A stretch of 64,000 bases of DNA from Sodiomyces alkalinus F11 (Eukaryota; Ascomycota; Sordariomycetes; Glomerellales; Plectosphaerellaceae): NCBI RefSeq assembly GCF_003711515.1, contig NW_021167095.1, positions 276,001 through 340,000 of the forward strand. The letters are read 5' to 3'. Under the pieces are notes generated by a model, which was not told where the DNA came from, did no database searches, and saw only the letters and a list, made by a program, of their open reading frames with translations. Made by a program: the position numbers and the translations under genes. Below are positions 1 through 11,480 of the stretch, one piece after another; the stretch's first letter is position 1, and each line of letters begins with the position of its first letter.

Positions 1-790
1 TACTACGCTTAGGATAACTAGAATCGCCTACTACCTATAGTATAACTAGCCCTAAATAATAGTAAGAGCTCCGCGATAGGGTTTAGTCCTTCTTCTTAGA
101 GTATAGTTATTATATTAACCCGATCTAGATAATTAAGGAGACCTTAATAGAACCTAGAGTATTAGAGGTATATAACGTACTACGCCGCTTATAGGAAGCG
201 ATAGAGTTCGCCTAAGCTACGATCGTGTTAATATAGCTTAGGAATAAAGAGTCCGTAAACTAATATCGTTTACCGGCTAAGCGTTTTAAAGTAAACGACT
301 TAGTCTAGCTATCGCTAGCTAATTATTTAACCCCTTAACTATCGCGTAAGCTTAACTAGCTATACCGTAAATACCCGGTTATAAAGGTAATGAGCCCGTA
401 TATAGTCGAACTCGCCATATTATCGTAGATTTATCCCCGATTTTATATAGATTGACTACGCCGCGCGGGCGATAACCCCCTACTAAGGTAATTAGTAGAT
501 AACCCCTAACCCCCGCTTATCCGAGAAGCGACCGATAACGAGGAATAGGAAGTCTAGGAAATTCTCTACGCGAGAATAAAAAGGCGAGGTAAAGGATTAA
601 GACGTAAAGTACTAATACGATAAGTAGGATACTATAAAGCGACTTAGGAACCGTTAGAAGTATTAGTATAAACGCGGGTATTTAATAAGTTTAAAAAGAA
701 GTTCGGCCTAATAATAATAAACGATAGGCCGTTAAATAACTACGCGCTATCACGATATAGGAACCGATATATAAGCGATCGTATCACGAT
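1..790 (+). pseudogene. Gypsy-1 copy A pol C-terminus (integrase tail and chromodomain)
   Basis: The reading frame is broken by many TAG/TAA. It matches the end of copy B pol. At about 540-665 the translation reads EILYARIKRRGKG, then Y.VLVRWVGY-like and EPLEVL-like segments, the chromodomain layout found at the integrase C-terminus of fungal chromoviruses, where it is thought to direct insertion to heterochromatin. Stops sit where Trp (TGG to TAG) or Gln is expected. The N-terminal part of pol lies outside the window. It is non-functional. Confidence 0.75.
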
Positions 791-839
791 AATCGGAAAA
801 GAGTAAGGTTTAGATTTATTATAGGCCGGATAGGCCCCG

Positions 840-2290
840 CGCCCTAACTATACTTAATATAAGCCTAGATTAATATCCTCGCCCTTAAAGTCCTTATCTT
901 CGGGATTATCGACTTCCGTAAAAGTCTTACCCTCCTCGCCCCTTTTTAGGTTAGAGTTAGTCTCCTTGACCTCTTCGTTATCGTTATTATCGTCGTCCTT
1001 ATTATCGTCGCTATCAGGGATTATAACGGCACTCCTAATAGTTATAACCGTAAGTGTAAAAGCTCGCCTATACTCCGCGTATTATTAGAATTCGGCGATT
1101 ACGATATTAGCGCGACTAAGTATAAGTATCTCCCTAAATAGCCGAGTCTACTCCCTTAACTCTACGAGTTAAAGGCGCCTAAAATGTTTGTTAGATAATA
1201 AAGGCTCCGATAAAGGAGCGGGAGTAGTAAAGCGGGTATTCTCTTCCGCTACGATATTAGGAGGGACTAAGCGCGAAACCACTACCTCGCCTATAATCTT
1301 ATAAGGAGGAGATAAGGCTAATTATCCCGCCCTAATAATAACCTCCTCCGGAGGCGATACGTTTAGTCCCGACGCTATCTCTTCTAAGACCCTTAAAGGA
1401 GGAGAAAAGACTAGCGTAACTACTTCGCTAACGACCTTTATTATTAAAGGAAGTAAGGCTAGTTTAGCCACCTTATTAACGATTTTAGGAAGAGGTAGTA
1501 AGGCTAGCTATAATACTACCGCTTTTTAGACCTCCTAAGAAGAAGAAGGGGCTAGCGCGACTACCGCGTTAAAAGCCTCCGCGGGATATATAGCTATAGG
1601 TAATATCGCCGTTATCGGATACTTAGCTATAAGGGTATCCTAAAACGCTATATAAGCGTTAAGATATAGGTCCTATTCCTAGGAGAGAGGTTAACGATAA
1701 GCTCGTGACTTTAAAGGGGAAGTAGTCTTATAGGGCCGTGTTTATTATCGTCGCTAATGAAGGTAACCGTCTTAAATAACCTCTACGCGTGGCTTCTAAG
1801 GTACGCTCGGAGAGGTATATATCGGTATATCTTTATAGAGTATACGTAGTATTTCCTCCCCCGATTAGTCTAGCTACGATAATAGCGCTTATACTTTCTA
1901 TTAGCGACGTCGCGCGTGTAAAGGAGGTATAGCTTAGTATAAACGCTACCAGGAGGGTGCTTAGGAGGCCGACTACCCTCCGACTTCTTCTTCTTAGGCG
2001 GAGGCGGCGGCGATAACCCGAACTATTATATAGTTAGTATAGCCTAAGGCGTAAAAGCGTAGTACTTATATCGTTATCGGTAGCACGCTTACTACTATTA
2101 TTACCCCTATTATCGCCGGGGGCTAGCGTCGTCTATAAACGCTATAAGTTAGCGGGGTTACTTTATATAGAGATCGCGAAAAAGGGATAGCTTACCTTAG
2201 ACGGAGAACTCTTAAACTATATAAGTATCGATAGGGGGAATCTACGACTAAAAGGAGTTAGAGGAATCGTCGCTATAAGGAGGCGCGAGA
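840..2290 (-). pseudogene. Gypsy-1 copy A antisense ORF (aORF)
   Basis: A minus-strand reading frame lies between pol and the 3' LTR and converges on pol. At about 1985-2010 it encodes a Pro-Lys block (LSPPPPPKKKKSEGSRPPK), then VYTKLYLLYTRDVANRKYK. Near its C-terminus (860-1020) it has an acidic Asp/Asn/Glu stretch (SDDNKDDDNNDNEEVKE). Copy B carries the same protein in the same frame, with differences that look like codon-level substitutions. Asn/Asp-type triplet runs lie near its 5' end (about 2305-2325). A GT-AG intron is predicted at 2133-2195. Interior stops are TAG/TAA, as RIP would produce from Gln codons. I do not recognise the protein; antisense ORFs in this position are known in some plant gypsy lineages. 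Confidence 0.6.
2133..2195 (-). other. Predicted spliceosomal intron in copy A aORF (63 nt)
   Basis: On the minus strand the segment starts with GTAAGC, has the fungal branch-site consensus GCTAAC shortly before the 3' end, and ends in TAG. Copy B has the same signals at the same place with a different length (66 nt). Flanking exon sequence on both sides is in the conserved aORF. Confidence 0.6.
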
Positions 2291-2599
2291 ACGTATAGAA
2301 TAGCTATAGCTATTATTATTATTATTATAGTTAGGGAGGAAAAGAGGAAGATAGAGCCTATAAGGGAAAAAAGGGTATAATACATCTATAGATAGGATCT
2401 ACGCGAGGGAGCCTATAATACTATTTTAGGCACGTGAATAAAGGGTTAGTAGGCGACCTAAGATTTCTTTAATATCGAGGTAAGGGCGAGGTAAAATATA
2501 AAGACGCGCCTATTTCTTTATTACCGCGATATAAGGGGGAACTAAGGTATAATAAGGGCGCGCGGTTATATAACCCCCGGAGGGAGGAGGGGGGAGATA

Positions 2600-2812
2600 T
2601 ATTACGGGTTAGCCCCGATATAGAGGATCCGGCTATACTCCGGATCTTCCTGGCTACGCGCTTAGTTAACGGACCTATATCGCCTAGCCATAGCCACCTT
2701 ATAGCTAGCCTAGCGCTATAGACTTTTCTCCTTTTTCTTCTTCCTTCCTTAGTTCTAGATAATCTATTATTACGACCTTACTTATACTATAACCTATGAC
2801 TAGTCGTTAATA
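2600..2812 (+). repeat. Gypsy-1 copy A 3' LTR
   Basis: About 213 bp, close to both 214-bp LTRs of copy B. It starts TATTACGGG (TGTTACGGG before RIP) and ends CGTTAATA, where copy B ends CGTTTATA. It is preceded by a purine-rich tract (GGAGGGAGGAGGGGGGAG) that fits the polypurine tract. It contains a pyrimidine-rich stretch followed by CTTAGTTCTAGATAATCTAT, shared by all copies. Confidence 0.9.
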
Positions 2813-3205
2813 TAACCCTATAAAAACCTATAGAAATTAGTACAGGAATGTATTTATAAGAAGGAACTAAGCCTCGAGGATATAAAAACTAATATCGAAG
2901 TATTAGAATAATATATATACACCGTGTATATAGTATAGGAGGAGTTTAAATAGAACCTTATATAAAGCCTACTAGATAGTATACTACGTAGTATTAATGC
3001 TATAATTTAATATAGAGGGTAGTATATAGAATACTGCTTATATTATTCGAAAGAACTTTTTATCCTGTACCTAGAATATATACCTACTACTAATATTAGT
3101 AAGTAATAAGGTGTATAGAGGACCTCGACGATTGTAGTAGTAATATAGTGGTGGGGTAATTTAAGGATTAACTCGAAATTAGTATTGACCGACTATAGTC
3201 TTAGG
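2813..3205. other. Unassigned spacer between Gypsy-1A and Gypsy-4
   Basis: No LTR, RT or gag motif is recognised. One plus-strand frame stays readable if TAG/TAA are taken as RIP products (reads like YIEYCLYYSKELFILYLEYI), so it may be a RIP-mutated coding remnant. It could also be the flank into which the two neighbouring elements inserted. Confidence 0.3.
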
Positions 3206-3409
3206 TGTTACGGGCTATGGCCCGCGGAATAGTCCCCGGCAGCGGCCGGGACTAAGAAGCACGGATCCCCTAGCGAGGCCCGTGCGATCCTATATATACT
3301 TAGCCGTCTACATACCGCGTAGACTTTTCCCTTCCTCCTTTCCTTCCTTAGTTCGAATAATCTATATTTTCGGCCTTAATACGTGAATAACTTTTAATAA
3401 GCCGTTATA
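3206..3409 (+). repeat. Gypsy-4 5' LTR
   Basis: About 204 bp, beginning with intact TGTTACGGG and ending GCCGTTATA. It shares layout with the Gypsy-1 LTR: same start, the internal TAGACTTTTC pyrimidine block, and CCTTCCTTAGTTCGAATAATCTAT. The middle diverges, so this is a sister family rather than another Gypsy-1 copy. A gag frame follows directly, which makes this the 5' LTR. Confidence 0.75.
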
Positions 3410-3423
3410 TATTCAAACTCATA

Positions 3424-4557
3424 AGACTATAAGCTACAACACTTATATAGAAAGAGGTCCTAGCCATTTTGCCCTAAGCCTACTAAGGGCTAAAGGCAGG
3501 TTATAAAGACCATATATAACGAGATCGACGAACGCGTATTATAACGAGTATAAGAGGCGGTAAGGATATATATCGCCCCTATTTATAATATAATCGCTAG
3601 CTTATAAACGGTCTTCGAGAGGTCTTAACTTAACCCGTACCTTATACCCACCACGCACCTAATACCTACCTTAGTCGTCACGCCCTTACCCTTATATAGG
3701 CCCCCGAAAGCAGAGACTACTATACCAATTCCGCCGCCGCTGTTACCGGCACCCACGCTCTTATACCGGGTATAGTAGGTCGCCGTTCTCGTAAAATTCA
3801 GTAGGAAGTATATAGAATACACCGCCTAGTCTTAGGCTATACGATTAAAACTTAAACTCGATAGCCTATTATTTCGTAGTAATAAACAAACGTGGTATCT
3901 AATCAACGCGTGCTTAGACACCTAGCCTTAGTAGGTGATTAGCACCTTCTTCGGTAATAAAGGTATAAACGGCGAATTTAACCTAAAGGAATTTATAGCC
4001 TACCTTAACCGTATATATAAGAACCGTAACGAATAAGGTCGCGCTACTAACGCCCTTAGAGCGATCAAGTAAAAACCCGATCAGCCGTTCGCGCGCTTTC
4101 TCCTGACTTTTAAAAGGAACCTAGCGTAAGTAAGTGGCCATGATTAGGTAGACTATATTAAGATAGTATTCCTCGATAGCGCCCTAAACTATAGGCTATA
4201 TAATAGCCTACTAGTAGCCGACCTCTTTAATATCTATACCAAGTAAGTTAATAAAGTATAAATAATCGTGTAGAGATAAAAGAGTACTAGTAAATCGTAC
4301 TAACCGATTCCCGTCGCCCGTAAACCGGCTTAGGACGCTAATAGCAATATTATTATAAATAGAGTTAATAAGGTCAGCGAGTCTAAGGGGACCTAATAAA
4401 AACCTAACCGCTACGCGAATATTATATATTAGAATTATTAGAAGAAGGGCTATATTTAACGGCACTATAAAAGTAAGAAAGAGATAGTGGTATAAACGTC
4501 CGCTTAAGATAGTGTATAAGTACGCTATCGTAAAAGGAAACACGGGTTATAATTAAT
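3424..4557 (+). pseudogene. Gypsy-4 gag (RIP-inactivated), CCHC zinc knuckle
   Basis: The plus-strand frame downstream of the Gypsy-4 LTR reads in three parts. First comes an N-terminal helical region (YNEIDERVL). Then a proline-rich segment covers about 3640-3760. The capsid-like core follows from about 3890, with NGEFNLKEFIAYLNRIYKN and FLDSALNYRLYNSLL, typical of fungal Ty3/gypsy Gag. It ends in a CX2CX4HX4C zinc knuckle at about 4415-4470, where Cys and His codons read as Tyr because TGY/CAY became TAY. Interior TAG/TAA fall at expected Gln positions. No protease or RT follows; the element is cut off soon after the knuckle. Confidence 0.7.
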
Positions 4558-4866
4558 GGATATAGGTTTCTTACTTAGTTTCCTTTTCGTTTCTCCGTCC
4601 CCTATCTAGACCACCTTTAGGCTAAGCACGTCGAGCGATATAGCTACCGGAGATTTTATAGTTATAAAGTGGCCAGAGGAGTTAATAATTAGCGTAGTTA
4701 GCGCCCCGTATATATCTATTCCCTATTTCCTTCTATTACTCGCTACCTATACTCGTACGCGGTCGTAAATTATAACTATTCCGTACAGCACACCTATAGC
4801 GTCGCGGCTTATATTCGCCGCCCTAGGACGCCCGCGGGACGTAGGGCTCTTTTAGCCCGGGGCATA
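4558..4866. other. Gene-free stretch before element-Y-type LTR
   Basis: No convincing frame is seen. The end (about 4840-4866) carries the GC-rich motif CCCGCGGGACG..GGGCT....CCCGGGG, which also sits directly before the right LTR of element Y (23088-23121) and inside element Y (13031-13058). This suggests the stretch is the 3' internal end of another element-Y-family copy. Confidence 0.4.
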
Positions 4867-5197
4867 TAATACGACCACGATTGGCAGACATTATACGCGC
4901 GTAAGGATCCCGCGGCACGGACCCTATACGAACGAATAGCCCTAAGCTATCCGCTCGTTTAGGCCGGAGCTATACGTCCGTATAGATCCGGAACTATACG
5001 TTCGTATAGGAACCGGAAGATAGATAGTCCTGGCCCCCCGAGGATATATATCCTCGGCACGGTTCGCTTCCTTAGTTTAGTGAAGATATCTTTATTATAC
5101 CCTATTGTCTATACCTGCAGGTCGCTATTAAGAACCCTAGAAGCCCTAGGTCCTATAGTACTGGCTAGCCAGAGATATGCCTGGACAGGGCATATCA
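4867..5197 (+). repeat. Element-Y-family LTR (X copy)
   Basis: It starts TAATACG and ends GGGCATATCA. It shares AAGATATCTTTATTA, CTATAGTACTGGCTAGCCAG and the terminal GGCATATTA-like end with the element Y LTRs at 11481-11818 and 23126-23573, in the same orientation. The 5' half diverges from those two. No partner LTR was found to its left, so it is a truncated copy or a diverged solo LTR. Confidence 0.6.
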
Positions 5198-6000
5198 GCT
5201 ACGCTATAAAAAGAACTCATATTATACTACTACTATTAATTACTTATATATATATATAAATTAACCCTATACTACCTAGGTAACCCTATACTACTACACT
5301 ACTATAATACTACCCGCGAGATATTTACAGTAAAACTATAATAGGAATACGGTAAGAAAACTAAAAGGGTTTATTAGTTAGTATAAGCCGAAACGATAAA
5401 CCTATAGGACTGTAAACGGGAATATATTAGGAGGAAAACCTATAATAAACTCGTTAGCGTTATAGAAGGAAGAGGGAGGATTAAGGTATAAAGGCCTTAG
5501 GGGATATTAACTATCTAATTCTTATAATTAGGTAGGGTCCTATCCCCCTACCTACCGCCGGATATAGCAGGAACCGACCTAGGGGAGGTAAGAGGCGCTT
5601 ACCTCCTTACTCTTTTTATTAACCGAATAGAAGGAATAAAAGGCACGATTCTTAAGGGATATAGGGAGCCTAAGGCTAGAGACCCGTAGCCGCCCTATAG
5701 CGGAAGCGCGGTAGCGCCCCCTTAGCCTCCGCTCTACCGATAAAGATTAGCTTAGGCTAACTTACCTAACTATTAGCCTACTATACTTCCTGTTAGCTAT
5801 TACCCTAAAAGCAAAATCTAAATATATAATAGGGAACAACCGGGGCTATATCGGCCCCGTAGCAGTACCTCTCCATCTAAGGAAGTGTATAGAGGTCTTC
5901 CCCGGGTTTTACCCGGGTTTTCCCCTTTATAGCTACCCGAGAAGGACTATATATCCTAGGAAGGCTCCTATAGATTAGTCAGGATAGCGGAGTAAGATCG

Positions 6001-6080
<80 letters not shown>
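5198..6080 (+). mobile_element. LINE 3' end, copy 1 (Tad-A family), with (AAT)n tail
   Basis: About 800 bp matching 24718-25437, the minus-strand copy at 38654-39512, and 48316-49178. The last of these is the 3' end of Tad-A. Shared blocks include CCGCCGGATATAGCAGGAAC, GGGGCTATATCGGCCCCGTA and ACCCGGGTTTTACCCGGGTT. The shared end is GCGGAGTAAGATCGATAATAAT, followed by an AAT triplet run of about 26 units at 6003-6080. A common 3' end with variable 5' ends and a triplet tail is what 5'-truncated LINE insertions look like. The left edge abuts an LTR at 5197. Confidence 0.7.
6003..6080. repeat. AAT triplet microsatellite
   Basis: About 26 uninterrupted AAT units except one ACT. It can be the (AAT)n tail of the LINE 3' end. 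It is also in frame as an asparagine run with the antisense ORF that follows. Confidence 0.95.
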
Positions 6081-6081
<1 letters not shown>

Positions 6082-7042
6082 GGGTATTTAACTAGGGTAA
6101 TAGCCTTAGAGTTAAGCTATCGTTAGATAGCGAGTACGCTCTTAGTAAGTATAATGCGAATAATAATAATAATATTATTATAAGTAATAATAATTCCTTT
6201 AAGGGCTTCTCTAAGGGGGAGGGTAGTAAGGTAGTTATAGTTAACTATATAGAGGAAAAGGAGGATAAGGATAACATGGACCTGGATATAGTTAATATTA
6301 TCGATAAGGATAAGGATATAGCCGACGCCTATAAAAACGATAATATGCTATAGGAGGATACTACGTGCACGATTAAGGAGGACGTAGAGGGTACCCGCCT
6401 CCGCGCTCCTTATAATCGTTATATATGGCACTTCGTCCAGCTTAAATTAGACGGTAGTCGTGACTATATTATCTTTAGCGCCTATAAAGAGGCGTATACC
6501 GTTAACTCGTATAAATACGAATATTACTAAGATAATAGTTCTCGGGGTTATATATAGGTAAGTAATTATAACCCCTTCCCTATAAGCTACTCTATAGATC
6601 ACTAATAAGACTCTAGATAACGCTTAAGGCTAAACTATTAGGGGAGCGTATATAGCGCCGTGTAACTAAGGCCGCTAAACACGGCTATTATACTAATAAG
6701 TAGCTTTTAAGTATGCTATAACCCCTAAAAGAGTGTATTTTACTAACTTAATAATAGGCCGAGCTTAAGGAGCTATAGGTGTTACTAGGAAAGGCTAAGA
6801 GTGGCTATTAGGCTTAAAACCGCCGGGGCTTTAATAAGGCGTCCGTTACCCGCTATCGCGCCGAGGAGGCGGCTTAAGATAAACGTAGCTATAATAAGAT
6901 TATAAAGAGCGCTATAATATATCTTGCTATTATTAGTAAACGCCTATACGAGCGCTTCCTAGAGGACTAGTAGTAGTAAAAGGGGGGACTAGGGGGCGAT
7001 ATATATATAGTTACCAAGGATTTATATTCATAGAGGACTTAA
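6081..7042 (+). pseudogene. Gypsy-3 antisense ORF (aORF) with intron
   Basis: A plus-strand frame convergent with the minus-strand Gypsy-3 pol. Exon 1 (to 6557) is open except for RIP-type TAG/TAA. It reads Asn-rich, then acidic (NYIEEKEDKDNMDLDIVN), then LDGSRDYIIFSAYKEAYTV. Exon 2 (6617-7042) begins ITLKAKLLGERI and contains VTKAAKHGYYTNK, a Gln-rich helical stretch, NRRGFNKASVTRYRAEEAA and KRLYERFLED. Its frame joins exon 1 at a codon boundary. It ends with TAA at 7040-7042. If the upstream AAT run belongs to the gene it adds about 26 Asn. The position between pol and the expected 3' LTR equals that of the Gypsy-1 and Gypsy-2 aORFs. I do not recognise the protein. A captured host gene is an alternative. 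Confidence 0.6.
6558..6616 (+). other. Predicted spliceosomal intron in Gypsy-3 aORF (59 nt)
   Basis: It starts GTAAGT, has a CACTAATAAG branch site 13-15 nt before the end, and ends CTCTAG. Removing it joins two frames that are each coherent, at phase 0. The intron itself has stops in that frame and no coding character. Confidence 0.65.
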
Positions 7043-10000
7043 GTCTAAATATTTTGCTTTCCGGCTTTTCTATCCAGTATAATAGTAAGTACCTTCGGGG
7101 TAGTAATTAATTTTCTAGACCCTAATTTAGGAGGTTTACGGGTTCGGCACGGTAATTTCTGAATATTCTAATATATAATATAGTTTCTTGGCCTAATATA
7201 CACCGGTAAAGCTTATAAGGTACTCTAGTTATGTCTATAAGGGATATCCTAGGTCCTCTTAGAGTAATACACGTAAAAGAGTAATTCCGGGATATTTCGC
7301 GTGGGTTCCTAAGTGTTTCCCTAATATCTATAGCCTTCCTACTTAATTAGGTATTAGCGGCTGTTTTGATTATAATAGTAGGCTAGGATATCTTTGACTT
7401 TACACTTATCGGACTCCTAAGGTTTTACCTCGACTTCCTAGGGAACCTAGACGCCGTCTATATAAGAGCTCTATAGCTTTAGAAGGGAAATAGAAAAGAT
7501 ATTATAAATTGTTATAGTAAAGAGAAGCTTTAATTTATAGGCGAGGCTATAATTCTCTATAACTTCCTTAATTTTATAGGGTCCTAGGTATTTATCTAAA
7601 AGCTTCTTACTACGCCGCTTCTATTTAATATTCTAAGCGGAGTGTAGGATATACTTACCCTTTTTAAACCTATAGGAAAGCTTATCGGTATCGTAGTACT
7701 TTATATAGATCTCCTAGGCTTTCTTAATAAGGTCTATAAAGGCTCTGCTATTAGCTACTAGGTATTTAATATAACTATTAGCCAACACGGCATAGAACTT
7801 ATTAGTCTTAAGGAGCGTAAAATCGTTAAGTCCTCGGGGGGTATAGCCTATAAGTTCTATAGCGGGGGATTACTAAATCGTAGAATACTACACGGTATTA
7901 TACGTAAACTAAGCTAATAAAAGCTAATCCACCTAGTTATCCTACTAGTAAGTGTAAAAGGTCCGTAGGTAGTGCTTTAGGTTCTGGTATTAACGTTGGG
8001 TTTAACTATTAGTCTACGGATAAAACGCTATTAATAATCGCCTCTTAAGTCCTAAGCGCCTATATAGGGTAAACTAAAACTTACTCGTTAATAAAGATCT
8101 CTAGTTAGAAATAATACTATCTAGTAGCTAGAAGATAAAGAAGATACTTAACTATATAAGGTTCGCTAGGCCTCCTATATTTAAACTGAAGCTATATAGA
8201 ATATACAGGGTAAATTTCGTGTACCGGCACACGATAATAAGAATAGTGTCCTTTTTTCTACCTCTATATATTACGGGCGGGAGGCCGGTAATAAAGTCGA
8301 CCGAAATTTCTTAGAACGGATAGCCCGGTATAGAGAGACTCTAGAGGCACCCGTAGGGCTTATAATATCTAGGTTTAGTCCTCTAATAAATAGGGTAGGT
8401 ACGGACGAAAGTCTTAACGTCTTACTTTATATATTCCTAAAAGAAGGTATTTATAATACGTCGAAGGGTCTTCATAATTCTATAGTATTTAGCTATAGGG
8501 TAGTTATAGAAGGCTTATAGGATGTATTCCCGGAGGCCGGAGTATTTCGGAATAAAAAGCCTATCACGGAAAAAGACTAGTCCTTATTTATTACGGGACC
8601 ACGGGTTAGTCGGGTTACCTTCCCGTAGCGACTTATAAAAGCAGTCCTCTTATTAGGCTTCGATAATATTATCCTTAAGGCTAGGTAATATCGTTACTAT
8701 ATCTTTATAAGAGGCCGAATTAGGGGTAATATTAGGGGTAGCGTAAACGGGTCCGACTATAGGCTTTTACGTAAATACTTTAACCGGCCTTTATCGCTTT
8801 ATCAAGAGGTTAAGACTTCCTGCTATATACTAGGGCTTCGTTAAGAGACAATCTATAAGGTTACTAATACCCGGGCGGTATCGGATAATAAAGTCGTACA
8901 CTGCTAATTCCTCGAGCTATTAGGCGTGCTAGGCCTTAACCTTAGGTTTTTCGAGAAGGTACTAGTGGTTTAAGTAATCCGTTAGTACCTTAACGGGGTC
9001 TACCCGTAGACGATATAGTATCTCTATTATTAAAAGGCTTCTATAATAGCTATAAGTTCTATATCCGGGGTAGAGTAGTTTAACTCAGGACCTTATAACT
9101 TTCTAAAAAGGAACGCTACCGGTCTTTACTAGCTATCTATATTAAGTTAACTAATAACTACGCTTAGTGCGAAACTCGATACGTTTACCTTAATCCGAAT
9201 TCATAATACCGGGTTAAAATATCGAAGGACGGGCGCCTCCTAAAATTTCTAGTATAATAGCCGAAAAGTATCCCGCTCCCTAAAAGTTAATATAAAGACC
9301 CTTACTCTTCCCCCGTCTTTAAATAGGTTAGTTAGTAATACTATAATATTAGAGTAAGCCTTAATCAACCGCCGGTAAACCCCTATAAATCCTAAGAGAA
9401 CCTGGATCTTCTTGATCGTATCTAGCTCTTCCTAATCTTAGATAGCTTTTACCCGCTTAGGGTCTATACAGATACTATAAGGACTATAGATAAGCCCGAG
9501 GAACTCTACCTCTTAAATCTTAAACATATAATTTTTCGGATTAGTGTATGAGGACTATTCCCGTAACCGTTATATAATACTCCTTATATATCGCTGATAC
9601 GATACGATTTCTAAGCTATAGATTAGGATATTTGCTAGGTAAATAACGTAAATAGTGTCTATAAGTCCTTATAAAGACTTATTAATATACCGTTAAAAGG
9701 AGGCAGGAGCGTTATAAAAACTAAAAGGTATAACTAGATACTTATAATAACCGTACTTAGTCCTAAATACTATCCTCTATTTATCGCCTCCTCGGATCCG
9801 TAACCGGTAATAAGCGTCCTTGAGGTCTAACTTCGTGTAGATTATCGAATGGGATAGGCGGTCTAAAATTCTATAAATTAGCGGGAGTAGCGTACGGTCT
9901 TTCTTAGTTACCTTATTAAGTCCTCGGTAGTCTATATATAGTCTTAGCTTTTTACCCTTTTTAGGGACGAAAAGGCTAAGGGCGCCTACTAGACTACATA

Positions 10001-10940
10001 AAGGTCGGATCTATGATTTCGCCAAAGTATCTTTAATATACTCCCTTAAGACTACGAGTTCCTCCTCAGCTAAGGCGTAAATAGGGCTAAAGGGGGGCGA
10101 TTTACCTTTATTAAGTTTAATTAGGTGGTCCTACTTATAATACGGTAGGAGGCGACCGGCCTTAACTGTCTTAAAACGTTAGTAAAATCTCGGTATAGTT
10201 TAGGGAGGGTATCCTTATAAGGGGGGGTTCTAGATATCCTCTTACTAGTCTTAAGGAGGGTTCTAGGTAACGGTTATAATCTAGCCTTAGGCGCGTAGAA
10301 TAAATAACTATAATGGTTTATACTATTAAAGGGACTACTATAATAGCGCGGTTAATAGCTTTCCATAGCTAACGAGTTATTGTAATGAGGGCTAATTCGG
10401 ACTTTTAAAGACGGAAAGTCTATATTTTATCCTTTTAGTAAATACTAGGACTATAAGACTAAAGCTATAGGATACTAAGGATAGTCTAGGCATTATTAGA
10501 ATCTAAATCTATAACGTAGAATATAATAGTTTCGGCTTAGGTTCTGCCCTAACTATCTATAATCTAGTAAATTAATTTTATAAAACCGTAGGTCTTTACT
10601 TACTAACCTAATACTAACTATAAAATATCCTTAGTATGTCTTAACAGTCTATAACCCAGTAGGAGACTAGCGCGGCTAATAATATCTAAGTTCGAACCTA
10701 AGTCTATATAAGCATAGTAAGGGGTCTATTCGCTATCTTATTATATACCGCCGTATTATAAACTAAGTTATACCTCTAAAGGGCTATAGAATAGAGGTGC
10801 TAATATAGACGGCGCGTGTTCCTACTATAAGAGTTCCTTAAAAGGTATAACGTATACTTAACCTACTATAGTGTTTCTCCTAGGATCTACTAATACGGAA
10901 TTAATACTCGGTGTTTTATTCTAGGTATTATTCTAAGGCC
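7043..10940 (-). pseudogene. Gypsy-3 pol (protease, RT, RNase H, integrase), RIP-inactivated
   Basis: Minus-strand Ty3/gypsy polyprotein. The RT block at about 9890-9990 reads LFVPKKGKKLRLYIDYRGLN, the classic finger/palm motif of gypsy RT (F.PKK.G..R...DYR.LN). RNase H and integrase lie at lower coordinates, to about 7300, and the frame can be followed to about 7050. Stops are TAG/TAA throughout. Gag with its zinc knuckle precedes it. The 3' LTR expected to the left was not found; that end is occupied by the convergent aORF and a LINE tail. Confidence 0.75.
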
Positions 10941-11480
10941 TATTAGCGTTCTAATTCGTCTTCCTAGGGTCCTTTAGATATAAGGAGTAATAATATCCTT
11001 TTTCGTGATAGTAAAAACACTTAACTTTCTTAATCGGGGGTAATAGCCTAGTACGGGAGTTCTTTTAGGGTTTATCCGATATATCCTTATCTTATCCCTT
11101 AATACCTTTAGTATTATTCTGGTTACGACTATATAAAAGGCTTAACTATCTTTTTTATTTATTATTACACTTAGCCCGCTAATAGTCTAGTAGGATAGAG
11201 TAAGGTTAGTTAGTATCCTTAGTGTCCTGGATTAAGGTAACCTAGTCCTAGCGGGCGGCTATATAAATCTCTTTAACTAACTTCGGTAAACCTCTAGCAC
11301 GGATCCGGTCACTAAGGGGCTTCTATAACGTATTAAGAATTAACTATATACGAATTTTATCGTTAAGAATAATAGGGACTTCTATAAAAAATATATTTAT
11401 AAAGTCTAGGAATCTATTATAGGATTAATCTAGTTTTTACTATATACGGTTAAAGAACTGTTATTCTGTGATAGATATCT
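10941..11480 (-). pseudogene. Gypsy-3 gag, C-terminal part with zinc knuckle
   Basis: Minus-strand frame ending in a CX2CX4HX4C knuckle near 10985-11030 (reads KCFYYHEKGYYYSLY; the third, fourth and fifth Tyr-type ligand positions come from RIP of Cys/His codons). Upstream it reads ILNDKIRI and RGLPKLVKEIYIAARWD, the typical helical C-terminal half of gypsy Gag. The frame is interrupted exactly at 11480 by the LTR of element Y and resumes at 23579. Confidence 0.75.

Larger units (their letters stand above)
1..2812 (+). mobile_element. Gypsy-1 copy A, Ty3/gypsy chromovirus, 5'-truncated by window edge
   Basis: This is the 3' portion of a Ty3/gypsy LTR retrotransposon. It is collinear with about 17862-20658 of the complete copy B further right: integrase C-terminus, chromodomain, an antisense ORF, a purine-rich tract at about 2577-2597 and a 3' LTR ending at 2812. 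It is heavily RIP-mutated. The 5' part lies outside the window. It serves as a second sequence against which copy B can be compared codon by codon. Confidence 0.85.

Noticed and set aside
3625..3822. Open minus-strand frame of 65 codons
   Set aside because: It lies antisense to the proline-rich part of Gypsy-4 gag; no motif.
4211..4543. Open minus-strand frame of 110 codons with hydrophobic look
   Set aside because: It is antisense to Gypsy-4 gag C-terminus and zinc knuckle. TAY-rich sense codons read as hydrophobic residues in antisense.
5198..6000. Reading the 850-bp repeat as the LTRs of Gypsy-3 because copies 1 and 2 flank it
   Set aside because: Copies 3 and 4 occur elsewhere, copy 2 lacks about 100 bp at one end, there are no TG..CA ends or polypurine tract, all end in AAT repeats, and copy 4 is contiguous with LINE Tad-A.
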